This document shows positions 51,563-60,283 of a DNA stretch of 64,000 nt, one piece after another. This stretch comes from Anaeromyxobacter oryzae. Lineage in GTDB: Bacteria; Myxococcota; Myxococcia; Myxococcales; Anaeromyxobacteraceae. Within the stretch, counting starts at the first letter, position 1. Each line of letters begins with the position of its first letter. The position numbers were made by a program, and so were the translations under genes. The DNA is taken from the NCBI RefSeq assembly GCF_023169945.1, contig NZ_AP025591.1, positions 4,584,481 through 4,648,480 on the forward strand. Reading direction: 5' to 3'. The notes under the pieces were generated by a model. The model was given only the letters and a program-made list of their open reading frames with translations, was not told the origin of the DNA and did no database searches.

Positions 51563-51588
51563 CACGCCGAGAACTCGGCAATTGCCGA
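51563..51588 (-). promoter_or_regulatory. Conserved activator element (site D)
   Basis: Identical over 26 bases to site C. It sits between the MBL gene stop (51609) and the VOC operon, in the orientation toward the VOC gene. The 51329-51608 gap holds no gene beyond these two elements. Confidence 0.75.
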
Positions 51589-51608
51589 TCCTCCGGCACG
51601 GCGGCTAC

Positions 51609-52703
51609 TCAATCGATTCGGAGGCTCTGCTCCATCGCATAGCACTGGTCCCAGATGTACACATCGAAGGCCGCGAGCTTGCCGGACCACTTCGGCGCGA
51701 GCTGGTTGACGCACTCGATCACGACGCGGTCGATGTAGTTGTCGAACACGGCCCATGGATTGGCGCGGTCGGAGGCGTCGAGCCCCTCGCCGGGCGTCGT
51801 CTTCTTCAGCGCCGCAGCGGCCGCGTTCTTCAGGTCCTCCATGAACGCGAGCTGCACCTCGACGTCCGCGTGCGTTCCGGCTCGAGCCACGTGACCACCG
51901 ACCAGCGTCTCGAAGTCCCATCCGGCGATCTCCCTGACCTGGGCGAAATACGCCGGAATGTTCTGCGCGAGCGCCAGCCGACGCCACGGCATCCAGCCGG
52001 GGAACACGACGTCGACGATCATGAGCGTCTTCTGTTTTGGCGCGTAGATGAAGATGTTTCCCGGAGCGTGTGCCGCCTCGCGGTACGAGAGCTCCAGTAC
52101 CTGGCTCCCGACGGCGAGCCGATGGCTGCGATCGAACGTGACGGTGGCGAGCGGGCGGTCCGGGTCCTTGGCGCGAGCGAGCAGCCGGTTCGTCTCCGCT
52201 TGCGCGACGATGATCGGGTGGTCACGCAGCAGGCCCCGCACGCCGCCGATGTGATCCTTGTGAAAATGGCTGTACACGACGTGGGTGATGGGCCTGTCCG
52301 TGATCTCCGCGATCGCGGCGGGGAGGTGTGCCGCGTACGAGGGCGGAGCGTCCACGACGACGACTCCTTGCTCGTACACCATGAACATCGATTGATAGCT
52401 GCCGTCCGTGACCATGAACAGTCCGTCGCCGAGCTTCTGCGTGCGGTACCCCTTTGCCGGATCGATCGGCGGCCCCTTGGCGGCTTCCGGGACATCGAGG
52501 TACTTGTCGACTCTCACCCCGATGGGCGCGATCGCGGGCATTCGTGGATACGGAGCACCCGCGGTCCCTGGAGGCGCTCTGGAGCGTGCGGTCCGCGCCG
52601 TGTCGCTCGGGGGGGCGCCGCTCACGACGGGGATCACGCCTGCGAGGACGACGGCAATCAGTCGGGGAATGTGGAAGCGGTGCTCACGAATGTGCGTGGT
52701 CAT
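51609..52703 (-). CDS. Exported metallo-beta-lactamase-fold hydrolase
   Basis: A 364-residue protein with signal HIPRLIAVVLAGVIPVVSGAPPS. The MBL core has SHFHKDHIGG (HxHxDH), VDVVFPGW (bridging Asp), and VGGHVAR (His). It probably hydrolyses a lactone, ester or sulfur compound in the periplasm; related exported MBL proteins are lactonases or alkylsulfatase-like. ATG at 52703 gives a clean signal. It is last in the epoxide-hydrolase operon, 95 bp after the second epoxide hydrolase. Confidence 0.88.
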   Translation of the reverse strand: MTTHIREHRFHIPRLIAVVLAGVIPVVSGAPPSDTARTARSRAPPGTAGAPYPRMPAIAPIGVRVDKYLDVPEAAKGPPIDPAKGYRTQKLGDGLFMVTDGSYQSMFMVYEQGVVVVDAPPSYAAHLPAAIAEITDRPITHVVYSHFHKDHIGGVRGLLRDHPIIVAQAETNRLLARAKDPDRPLATVTFDRSHRLAVGSQVLELSYREAAHAPGNIFIYAPKQKTLMIVDVVFPGWMPWRRLALAQNIPAYFAQVREIAGWDFETLVGGHVARAGTHADVEVQLAFMEDLKNAAAAALKKTTPGEGLDASDRANPWAVFDNYIDRVVIECVNQLAPKWSGKLAAFDVYIWDQCYAMEQSLRID

Positions 52704-52798
52704 GAGGCGATCGATCTCTCGCGCACGCGTCGAGCCTGCCCTCTGCCCGTGAACGCGCAGCGAGCGCCGGGGGTTGCGAGGCGCCCATGGCGCCGGCC

Positions 52799-54076
52799 TC
52801 AGTGCACGGTGGGCTGCGATCCCTGCTGGCCCAGCGCGCCCCGCAGCGGTCTTAAGCCCGCGCGAACCTCTTCCGAGAAGAGTTGCGGCTGTTCCCACGC
52901 CGCAAAATGCCCGCCTTTGTCGAGCTTGCCGTAATGAATGAGCTTGGGATACGCCCGCTCCGCCCAGCTCCGCGGGGTCTGTACCACCTCGTCGGGAAAG
53001 GCGCTCACCGCGACCGGGATGGCGACGTGTTTCGGCGCAAAGAAAGTGTACCGCTTATTCTCCCAGTAAATGCGCCCCGAGGAGACCGCCGTGCTGGTCA
53101 GCCAGTAGAGCGTGATGTTGTCGAGGACGTCGTCTCGCGTGAGCCCCTCGGTCTGACCGCCGAAGACGCGTGCGATCAGCGCGTAACTGCGCGCGTCGTG
53201 GTCGATGAGCCAGGCGGCGAGGCCAACGGGCGAATCCTCGATTCCGTAGAGCGTCTGTGGGCGGCTCGCCATCTCGAGCGCGTAGCCCAGCTCGTGCTTG
53301 TAGAAGAAGTCCAGCTGCTCGCACGCGCGTCGTTCGTCGGCCGAGAGATCGGATGGCAGCGCGGTGCCAGTCTGGACCGCCTTGTCGATGTCTGGTGGAA
53401 TCGTGAAAGGCCAGTTGAGGTGAATGCCCAGCAGCTCCGGGGGCGCCTGCGTACCCATCACATCCGCGACCATCGCGCCCCAATCGCCGCCTTGCGCAGC
53501 AAAGCGCGTGTATCCGAGGCGCTTCATCAGCTCCACCCACGCACGTGCGATGCGGTCGGGACCCCAGCCGGTCGTGGTCGGCTTGCCCGAGAACCCGTAG
53601 CCCGGCAAGGATGGGATCACCAGGTGGAAAGCGTCCGAAGCGCTCGCGCCATGTGCCGTGGGGTTGGTCAGGGGGTCGACGATCTTCAGCTGCTCGATGA
53701 CCGAGCCGGGCCATCCGTGCGTGACGATGAGGGGAAGGGCGTCCTCATGCTTCGAGCGAACGTGGATGAAGTGAATGTCGAGTCCGTCGATCTCGGTCAT
53801 GAACTGTGGGAGGGCGTTCAGCTTCGCCTCGCACTTGCGCCAGTCGTGATCCGTCGCCCAGTAGCGCGCGAGCTCCCGGATCGTGTCGAGCTGCACGCCT
53901 TGCGATGGGTCCGTGACCGGCTCCCGGCCGGGCCACTTCGTGGCATTGATGCGCCTTCGCAAGTCGGTAAGTGCCGAGTCCGGATAGTGCACCTGAAATG
54001 GACGGATATCCGCGGTGTCCCTGCTCGGGCGGTTCGCGGTCGCGTCATTGCCCGGCTGCTGCGTGACCTCGGTCAT
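52799..54076 (-). CDS. Epoxide hydrolase (EHN-domain, microsomal type)
   Basis: A 425-residue enzyme. The N-terminal EHN domain has FQVHYPDSALTDLRRRINATKWP; the alpha/beta hydrolase core has THGWPGS (oxyanion, HGxP), AQGGDWGA (nucleophile Asp), and KGGHFAAWEQP (His). There is no signal peptide. It opens epoxides to diols. Third gene of the operon from site E: epoxide hydrolase 1, thioredoxin-like lipoprotein, this gene, MBL protein. ATG at 54076 follows AAAGG. A close relative lies at 63580. Confidence 0.92.
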   Translation of the reverse strand: MTEVTQQPGNDATANRPSRDTADIRPFQVHYPDSALTDLRRRINATKWPGREPVTDPSQGVQLDTIRELARYWATDHDWRKCEAKLNALPQFMTEIDGLDIHFIHVRSKHEDALPLIVTHGWPGSVIEQLKIVDPLTNPTAHGASASDAFHLVIPSLPGYGFSGKPTTTGWGPDRIARAWVELMKRLGYTRFAAQGGDWGAMVADVMGTQAPPELLGIHLNWPFTIPPDIDKAVQTGTALPSDLSADERRACEQLDFFYKHELGYALEMASRPQTLYGIEDSPVGLAAWLIDHDARSYALIARVFGGQTEGLTRDDVLDNITLYWLTSTAVSSGRIYWENKRYTFFAPKHVAIPVAVSAFPDEVVQTPRSWAERAYPKLIHYGKLDKGGHFAAWEQPQLFSEEVRAGLRPLRGALGQQGSQPTVH

Positions 54077-54149
54077 GGCTTTGGACCTTTCTGACGCGCC
54101 CGAAGACGTATGGGGCCCCTGGACGCGGAGGGGCGAATGCGACACGGGA

Positions 54150-55229
54150 TCAGCCGAACGTGAACGCGAACGTCTCCACGCCGGGTTCGAGGAACTCGAT
54201 CTCGAACTGTCGATCGGCGATGGGCTTCGGCTGCCGGATCAGCTGGTACAGCCGCTGTTCGGAGACCGTGCCATTGCCCTGCTCGTCGACGTCGAGGCCG
54301 TGCGCCGCGCCGGGCGGCTGCCCGTCGATACGGACGCGGAAGCGCACCGGAGCCCCCCGAGCAGCCGGGCCCATCACGAGGTGGAGATCCCTGGCGTGGA
54401 ATCGGCAGACGAGCCGTCCGTTCGCCGCATCGAGCGCGGAGGTGTTCTTCTTCATGGTCCAGGCACCCGAGAGCGCCCACTGGTTGAGCTTCATGCGCGC
54501 GGGGACGGCATACGTGTGAGGCTGGTCCTTCGCCGCGCCGCCGGGGGACGCGAAGTTCTCCGTGCGCTCGTATCCGAGGTAGTTCTCGGGGGATCGCAGG
54601 CTCTCCCAGTCCGCGCCGGCCTCTGAGCCACGGGGCGCGATCGAGGCCTCGGGACCGAGGTCTCTGCTCCCTGCCTCCGCGAGCAGCTGTCGGAGGATCA
54701 GCTCGGACCGCGCGTAATCACCCTCGCCGAAGTAACGATGCCGGATGTGTCCGCGCGAATCGACGAAATAGAGGGCGGGCCAGTATTGGTTCTGGAAAGC
54801 ACGCCAGATCGCTCCGTCGCTGTCGACCGCGATGGGATAGTCGACCCTCATCTCCTTCGCCTCGCGGCGCACGTTGTCGACGTTCTTCTCGAACTCGTAC
54901 TCGGGCGTGTGCACGCCGATGACGACGAGGCCGCTGTTCTTGTACTTCTCGGCCCACGCGCGAACGTACGGGAGCTGGCGGCGCCAGTTGATGCAGGTGT
55001 ACGTCCAGAACTCGACGAGGACGACCTTCCCCCGCAGGTTGGTAGGGGTCAGCGGCTCCGAGTTGAGCCACAGCGTGGCGCCTTCGAGAGAAGGCAGGTC
55101 GCCTTCGACGGGCAACTGGACCGCTTCGGATGGAGTCGGCTGCACCCTGGTTTCCTCCCTGCCCGACGAACCGATCAAGCCGGCTGCGCTTGCGACGAGG
55201 ACGCCGACCAGCAGGCCCTGCGCGCTCAT
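54150..55229 (-). CDS. Thioredoxin-like (DipZ/TlpA-type) exported protein with CINW site
   Basis: A 359-residue exported protein. MSAQGLLVGVLVASAAGLIGSSG is a signal segment. A thioredoxin domain follows with VVLVEFWTYTCINWRRQLPYVRAWAEKY, where DipZ-type homologs have CINC; the resolving Cys is Trp here. The C-terminal half has the DipZ-C beta domain (GGRLVCRFHARDLHLVMGPAARGAPVRFRVRIDG form). It probably acts in periplasmic thiol redox or as a peroxidase-like protein with one Cys. It begins five bases after the stop of epoxide hydrolase 1, so the two are coupled. Confidence 0.85.
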   Translation of the reverse strand: MSAQGLLVGVLVASAAGLIGSSGREETRVQPTPSEAVQLPVEGDLPSLEGATLWLNSEPLTPTNLRGKVVLVEFWTYTCINWRRQLPYVRAWAEKYKNSGLVVIGVHTPEYEFEKNVDNVRREAKEMRVDYPIAVDSDGAIWRAFQNQYWPALYFVDSRGHIRHRYFGEGDYARSELILRQLLAEAGSRDLGPEASIAPRGSEAGADWESLRSPENYLGYERTENFASPGGAAKDQPHTYAVPARMKLNQWALSGAWTMKKNTSALDAANGRLVCRFHARDLHLVMGPAARGAPVRFRVRIDGQPPGAAHGLDVDEQGNGTVSEQRLYQLIRQPKPIADRQFEIEFLEPGVETFAFTFG

Positions 55230-55234
55230 GGGGC

Positions 55235-56590
55235 TCACCGCCGGGCGGCGTGGGCGGGGGTGGCGCGCAGCGACCTGAACGCCGCGCGGAGCTCGGCCGT
55301 GAAGAGCTCTGGCTGCTCCCACGCCGCGAAGTGCCCGCCCTTGTCGACCTCGTGGAAGTAGATCAGGTTGCGGTAGGCGCGCCGGGCCCACGTCTCCGGG
55401 GGCCGATAGACGTCCTCCGGAAAGACCGTGATGGCCACGGGGAGCGAGATCTCGGCAGTCTTCTGCGCGGCGGCGCTCGTCGGGCCACGCCCCCGGTTCT
55501 CCCAGTACAGTCGCGCCGACGAGGTCGCGCTGTTCGTCAGCCAGTACAGCGTGATGTCGTCCAGCACCTCATCCTTGGTCGGGGACGCTCCGGGGGCGTC
55601 ACCGTACGTCCATCGCGCGAAGCCCGGATGCACGAGGATCCACGCCGCGAGCCCGGCCGGGGAATCCGTCAGCCCGTACCCGACGGCCTGCGGCCGCGCG
55701 GTCATCATCACGAAGTAGGCCGAGCTCCCCGCCTTGCGGTATGCGGCGAGCGCGTCGAACACCGCGCGCTCCTTCTCGGAGAGCCCCGCCGGCGCGGACG
55801 CCCCGCTGGCCAGCGCCGCCTCCACCTCGGGCGGCACCGTCGCCGCCAGGTTGAGGTGGATGCCGAGCAATCCCGCCGGCGCCTGGCGCGCCATCGCGCT
55901 GGAGATGGGAGCCCCCCAGTCGCCGCCCTGGGCGACGTAGCGGTCGTATCCGAGGCGCCTCATCAGCTCCGCCCAGGCTCGAGCGATGCGGTCCGGGTCC
56001 CAGCCGGTGCCCGTCGGCTTGCCGGAGAAGCCGTAACCCGGCACCGACGGGATCACGACGTCGAACGCGTCCTCGGCGCGGCCGCCATGCGCGGTGGGAT
56101 CCGTGAGGGGACCGATGACCTTGAGGAGCTCGAGCACGGAGCCCGGCCAACCGTGCGTGATGATCACCGGAAGCGCGTTCTTGTGACGAGAGCGGACGTG
56201 GATGAAGTGGACGTCGACCCCGTCGATGTTCGTCGTGAATTGCGGCAACGCGTTCAGCTTCCCTTCCACCTTCCGCCAGTCGTATCCGCTGCCCCAGTAC
56301 CGGACCAGCCCCTGCAGCTTGGCCAGCTGAGCACCCTGCGACGGATCCGTGACCGTCTCCCGGTCCGGCCACCGCGTGGCCGCGATGCGTCGGCGGAGAT
56401 CGACGAGCGCCGCGTCCGGGACGTGAACCTGGAAGCGGCGAATCTCGGTTCCGCCGGAGGGGCTCCCGCGCTCGGCCGGGCCGACGCCGGGTGCGGCGGA
56501 AGCGCCGGCATCCGCAGCCGAAACAGTTCGGGTGCAGCCGATGCCCAGGAGCAGCAAGGCGGCGAGGGCACTCGCGGCTACCGGGCTCAC
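55235..56590 (-). CDS. Exported epoxide hydrolase (EHN-domain type)
   Basis: A 451-residue enzyme. The GTG at 56590 opens with SPVAASALAALLLLGIGC, a signal with lipobox-like GIGC, followed by a Ser/Gly linker and then EHN (FQVHVPDAALVDLRRRIAATRWP). Core motifs are THGWPGS, VAQGGDWGA with nucleophile Asp, and KGGHFAAWEQPE. A short out-of-frame reading with a strong GAGGAGGAGG site starts ATG near 56638 and ends overlapping the GTG (GTGA). Either it is a coupled leader, or one base is lost and the true start gives a longer basic n-region (MSRPQYRRRPSG). First gene of the site E operon. Confidence 0.88.
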   Translation of the reverse strand: MSPVAASALAALLLLGIGCTRTVSAADAGASAAPGVGPAERGSPSGGTEIRRFQVHVPDAALVDLRRRIAATRWPDRETVTDPSQGAQLAKLQGLVRYWGSGYDWRKVEGKLNALPQFTTNIDGVDVHFIHVRSRHKNALPVIITHGWPGSVLELLKVIGPLTDPTAHGGRAEDAFDVVIPSVPGYGFSGKPTGTGWDPDRIARAWAELMRRLGYDRYVAQGGDWGAPISSAMARQAPAGLLGIHLNLAATVPPEVEAALASGASAPAGLSEKERAVFDALAAYRKAGSSAYFVMMTARPQAVGYGLTDSPAGLAAWILVHPGFARWTYGDAPGASPTKDEVLDDITLYWLTNSATSSARLYWENRGRGPTSAAAQKTAEISLPVAITVFPEDVYRPPETWARRAYRNLIYFHEVDKGGHFAAWEQPELFTAELRAAFRSLRATPAHAARR

Positions 56591-56686
56591 GACGGAACTG
56601 CGCCCGACGGGCGTCGACGGTACTGCGGACGTGACATCCTCCTCCTCGCGGTGCTCCCGCGGATGAACCCGCCGCTCGTCGTGCCC

Positions 56687-56702
56687 AGCAACGTTCGTGC
56701 CC
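56687..56702 (-). promoter_or_regulatory. Sigma-54 promoter of the epoxide hydrolase operon
   Basis: Minus strand: GGGCACGAACGTTGCT. It matches consensus at all conserved positions except the first T, the best -24/-12 in the window. It is 97 bp from activator site E and about 97 bp before the GTG. Confidence 0.78.
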
Positions 56703-56799
56703 ACTTCTCGCACCTCGAGCATCCGCCGATGGTTCGCGCGTGACGCGCGTCCGTGGCGCGCGTCGGCCACGGCGGCGCGTCGCCTGCGACCGACACGCC

Positions 56800-56825
56800 C
56801 ACGCCGAGAGCTCGGCAAACGCCGA
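56800..56825 (-). promoter_or_regulatory. Conserved activator element (site E)
   Basis: Minus strand: TCGGCGTTTGCC, then GAGCTCTCGGCGTG. The core GAGCTC is a perfect palindrome. It lies between epoxide hydrolase 1 (minus) and the PAS-PAS activator (plus), so it could serve both. The rest of the 56591-57130 gap holds no other feature I can support. Confidence 0.72.
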
Positions 56826-57130
56826 GTGTTCGGCCCGTGCGTCCACCCCGTCTCGCGCCCGCTCGCCCCCTCGGTCGGCGTCTTCGCCGCGAGGATGCAG
56901 GCCGGCGCCCACGGCGCGCGCGCCCGTCCTCCTGGGCAGGGAGACGACGCACCTGTTGCTCGCCGGGCGCCGGAACAACGTGCCGCCTCGCCACCGGGCA
57001 TGCGTCGCGTGCGCGACCCGATGAGGTGTTCCCACTCGAGACCGGGGCTCTCACCCGCGACCCGAGTAAGTGGAGCACGGACGCCCACGACCGGTGCGCT
57101 GCCCGGCACCTTCACTGCGGAGATGGATCG

Positions 57131-59077
57131 ATGACCTCTCCAGGCTCTCCGCCCGAGCCAGATGCAACGCCGTTTGCCACGGCCGGCGGGTACGCAGCGG
57201 GCCGTCGCTTCGCGCCAGCCGACCACACCGCGCAAGCCGCGGTCCGCGACGCGTTCGAGAAGCTCAAGACGTCGGAAGCCCGGCTTCGGCGGATCATCGA
57301 CGCGATTCCCGCCCAGGCGTGGTGCCTGCGCCCGGATGGAACCGTCGCCTATCTGAACCAGCGCTGGCACGAATACACCGGCATCACGCGGGAAGAGGCG
57401 TATCGCGCGCGGGCGAGCAGCGCGGCGGCGTCGGAAGCCGACGCGACGGATCTCCTCCGGCGCATCGTTCATCCGGACGATGCGGCGGGTGCGGTCGCCA
57501 AGTGGTTGCGGATCCTCCCCGAGGGCTTGCCTGGGGAGTTCGAGGTCCGGCTTCGCCGTCACGACGGCGAGTATCGCTGGTTCATCGTGCGGGCCGAGCC
57601 CGTGCGCGACGAGAAGGGCGAGGTCGTCCAGTGGTACGGCACGAACACCGACATCGAGGACCTCAAGCGCGCCGAGAGCAGGCTGCGCCAGGAGGAGCAC
57701 GAGCTTCGTTCGATCGTGGACGCGATCCCTCAGTCGATCACTGTCCTGGGAACGGACGGCAGCACGCTGTACGCGAACCGCTCGTTGCTCGACTACACAG
57801 GCCTCACGATGGACGAGGTGGTGGCCCCGGGCTCTCGCTCGCGCATCCTCCATCCGGACGATGTGGAGCGGCTGAAGGACGAACGCCAGAGAGCGCTCTG
57901 CGGCGATGCACCGTTCGAGAACGAGCAGCGCCTGCTGCGCCGCGATGGCCAGTATCGGTGGTTCCTCGTTCGCTACAGCCCCGTCCGCGATCCGGGGGGA
58001 CGGGTGCTTCGCTGGTACGCGACCGGAACCGACATTCACGATCGCAAGCAGGTCGAGGAGAGGGTGCGCAACGAGAACCTCGCGCTCCGAGAGGAGCTCG
58101 ATCGCTCGTCGATGTTGGAGGAGATCGTCGGCTCGTCCGAGGGGCTCCGCCGGGTTCTGTCGCAGGTATCGAAGGTCGCCGGGACCGACTCCACCGTGCT
58201 CGTCCTCGGCGAGACGGGGACCGGCAAGGAGCTGATCGCCCGCGCGATTCACAAGCGGTCCAGGCGCGCAGCCGAGCCGTTCATCCGCGTGAACTGTGCG
58301 GCGATCCCTTCGTCGCTGGTCACCTCCGAGCTCTTCGGGCACGAGAGGGGAGCGTTCACGGGCGCGGTGCAGCGGCGCCTCGGGCGCTTCGAGGCGGCGA
58401 ACGGCGGCACGATCCTTCTCGACGAGATCGGGGATCTGTCGATGGAGACGCAGGTCGCGTTGCTGCGGGTGCTCCAGGAACGGGAATTCGAGCGCATCGG
58501 CAGCAGCCGGCCCATCCCAGTCGACGTCCGGGTCGTCGCCGCGACGAACCGGAATCTGGAGGCGGCCGTGGCAGCAGGGTCGTTCCGGCAGGAGCTCTTC
58601 TACCGGTTGAACGTCTTCCCGATCAGGATACCGCCGCTGCGCGAGCGACGGGACGACATCCCCCTCATCGCGCAGTACCTGATCGAGCGGTATGCGAAGC
58701 GAGCGCGCAAGAGACTCGGGGCGATCAGCAAGAGGACGCTCGACGTGTTCACGGCATACGACTGGCCCGGGAACGTCCGCGAGCTCCAGAACGTGATCGA
58801 GCGCGCGGTGATCCTGTCCGACGCGGAGACGTTCGTCGTCGACGAGTCCTGGCTGCGGCGGGACGCGAGAGGAGGACTGCTCCCGGAGCGGACGGCCTCG
58901 CTCGCCTGCACGCTCGCCGAACGCGAGCGAGAGATCATCGAGGCGGCGCTCGCGGACTCCAGGGGGCGCGTCTCCGGTCCATCCGGGGCGGCCGCCAGGC
59001 TGGGAGTTCCTCGACAGACGCTCGAGTCGAAGATCCGGGTCCTCAACATCAACAGGCACCGTTTCCAGCCGGGCTGA
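57131..59077 (+). CDS. Sigma-54-dependent activator with PAS-PAS sensor, AAA+ and Fis HTH
   Basis: A 648-residue enhancer-binding protein. PAS at about 46-178 (RIIDAIPAQAWCLRPDGTVAYLNQRWHEYTG), PAS at about 189-308 (SIVDAIPQSITVLGTDGSTLYANRSLLDYTG), AAA+ from about 332 with GETGTGKE, GAFTGA and GGTILLDEIGD, then Fis HTH (RLGVPRQTLESKIRVL). It lacks the GAF module of the regulator at 12269 but is otherwise a near-relative, with matching recognition helix. ATG at 57131 follows GGAGATGG. Divergent from the epoxide hydrolase operon with site E between. It likely controls that operon and the related sites. Confidence 0.93.
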   Translation: MTSPGSPPEPDATPFATAGGYAAGRRFAPADHTAQAAVRDAFEKLKTSEARLRRIIDAIPAQAWCLRPDGTVAYLNQRWHEYTGITREEAYRARASSAAASEADATDLLRRIVHPDDAAGAVAKWLRILPEGLPGEFEVRLRRHDGEYRWFIVRAEPVRDEKGEVVQWYGTNTDIEDLKRAESRLRQEEHELRSIVDAIPQSITVLGTDGSTLYANRSLLDYTGLTMDEVVAPGSRSRILHPDDVERLKDERQRALCGDAPFENEQRLLRRDGQYRWFLVRYSPVRDPGGRVLRWYATGTDIHDRKQVEERVRNENLALREELDRSSMLEEIVGSSEGLRRVLSQVSKVAGTDSTVLVLGETGTGKELIARAIHKRSRRAAEPFIRVNCAAIPSSLVTSELFGHERGAFTGAVQRRLGRFEAANGGTILLDEIGDLSMETQVALLRVLQEREFERIGSSRPIPVDVRVVAATNRNLEAAVAAGSFRQELFYRLNVFPIRIPPLRERRDDIPLIAQYLIERYAKRARKRLGAISKRTLDVFTAYDWPGNVRELQNVIERAVILSDAETFVVDESWLRRDARGGLLPERTASLACTLAEREREIIEAALADSRGRVSGPSGAAARLGVPRQTLESKIRVLNINRHRFQPG

Positions 59078-59102
59078 TCTGGTCGGCCCTCCCAGCTCCG
59101 GC

Positions 59103-59510
59103 TCACTCGTGGACTGGCAAGCCGTCAAAGGGCGCGACCGCGCTCGTATGCCGGCTGCCCCCCATGATGTTGACGTCGATGGTCCGGTCCCAGTCGTCGA
59201 TCTTGAGCCGCTCGAGCGGCGAGTGCGGCATGAGGCCGGCGTTGTTCAGGATGACGTCGACGCGCCCGTAGCTCTCCACGGCGAGGTCGACGAGCTTCTT
59301 CACCTGCGCGTGATCGGTGACGTCGGTGCGGAGCGCGGCGGCCTTTCCCCCGCGCTCGGAGAGCTCGCGCGCGATCGCCTGGATACGGTCGAGCCGGCGG
59401 GCGCCGAGCACGACCGTGGCGCCCTCGGCGGAGAGGTGGCGCGCGGTCGCCTCGCCGAGCCCGCTGCTCGCGCCGGTGATGACGACGACCTTCCCTTCGA
59501 TGTTCTTCAT
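59103..59510 (-). pseudogene. C-terminally truncated short-chain dehydrogenase
   Basis: A 135-residue frame opening VVVITGASSGLGEATARHLSAEGATVVLGARR, with NNAGLMPHSPLERLKIDDWDRTIDVNIMG; this is the N-terminal half of a classical SDR (cofactor TGxxxGxG and NNAG). The following residues (SRHTSAVAPFDGL) do not match the family, and the catalytic YxxxK part is missing. It lies after the CMD gene (ATGA overlap) and stops 25 bp from the activator gene. The break may have come with the local rearrangement that brought the regulator in. Confidence 0.75.
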
Positions 59511-60259
59511 GTCGACGTCCCTTCGTCGATGACGCGGAGCGCATTGAGCGTGCGCGGGTAACCGATGAACGGCAACAGGTGCGTGATCGTGCCGACGAGC
59601 ACGCGCCGGTCGTTGCCTACGGCGCGGTTCGCGGCGACGTGCCCCGCGAGCTGCGGCTCGCACCCGCCGAGCGCGGCCAGCATCGAGAGCGTCAGCAGCT
59701 CGCGGGTCTTCAGGTCGAGCCCGCCGCGTGTGATGTGGTCGCCGAAGCAGTTCGCGGTCAGGAACTCCTGGATGTGGAGCTGGTCCCTCGGCGACTGCGC
59801 GTACAGCTGGTCGATCTTCTCGCCGAGGATGCGCCGCTGGACCTCGAGGCCCTTCTCGCGACGCGTCTCGCGGTTGGTCGTCGACTGCGGCGGGAGCGGC
59901 AGCGCGATGCCCCTGCCGCGGAGCACGTCGTTCGTCGCGTGCAGGAAGTCGAAGGCCTTGCTTATGCCGACGTACGGGACGGCCTGGTACAGGATCTCCT
60001 TCGCCTCCACCGCCGAGACGCCGACGTTCAGCGCAGCGCCGAGCATGACGCGGTACTCGCCGAGCGCCGAGCTCGCGATGAGCGCCGCGAGCTGCACCAT
60101 GACGCGGGTCCGGACGTCGAGCGTCTCGTCCTTCAGCACCTCGCCGAACGCCCAGTTGTCGAAGACCTCGATGAGCTCGGGGTCCGTGTCCTTCAGCGTG
60201 GATGCGTGATCCGGAAACAGGAGCTCGTGATTGCGCTGCGCTTCTTCGCTGATGGGCAT
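59507..60259 (-). CDS. Carboxymuconolactone-decarboxylase-family protein (two CMD domains)
   Basis: A 250-residue protein with two AhpD/CMD-like halves. First: DVRTRVMVQLAALIASSALGEYRVMLGAALNVGVSAVEAKEILYQAVPYVG; second: DLKTRELLTLSMLAALGGCEPQLAGHVAANRAVGN. There is one Cys in the second half and no CxxC, so alkyl-hydroperoxidase activity is unlikely. The fold is used by decarboxylases and lactone-related enzymes. Part of the minus operon ADH, AKR, CMD, SDR fragment, likely handling aldehydes and ketones from degraded aromatics. Confidence 0.88.
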   Translation of the reverse strand: MPISEEAQRNHELLFPDHASTLKDTDPELIEVFDNWAFGEVLKDETLDVRTRVMVQLAALIASSALGEYRVMLGAALNVGVSAVEAKEILYQAVPYVGISKAFDFLHATNDVLRGRGIALPLPPQSTTNRETRREKGLEVQRRILGEKIDQLYAQSPRDQLHIQEFLTANCFGDHITRGGLDLKTRELLTLSMLAALGGCEPQLAGHVAANRAVGNDRRVLVGTITHLLPFIGYPRTLNALRVIDEGTST

Positions 60260-60283
60260 GTGATTGAGTGCGCGGGAGAGCGC

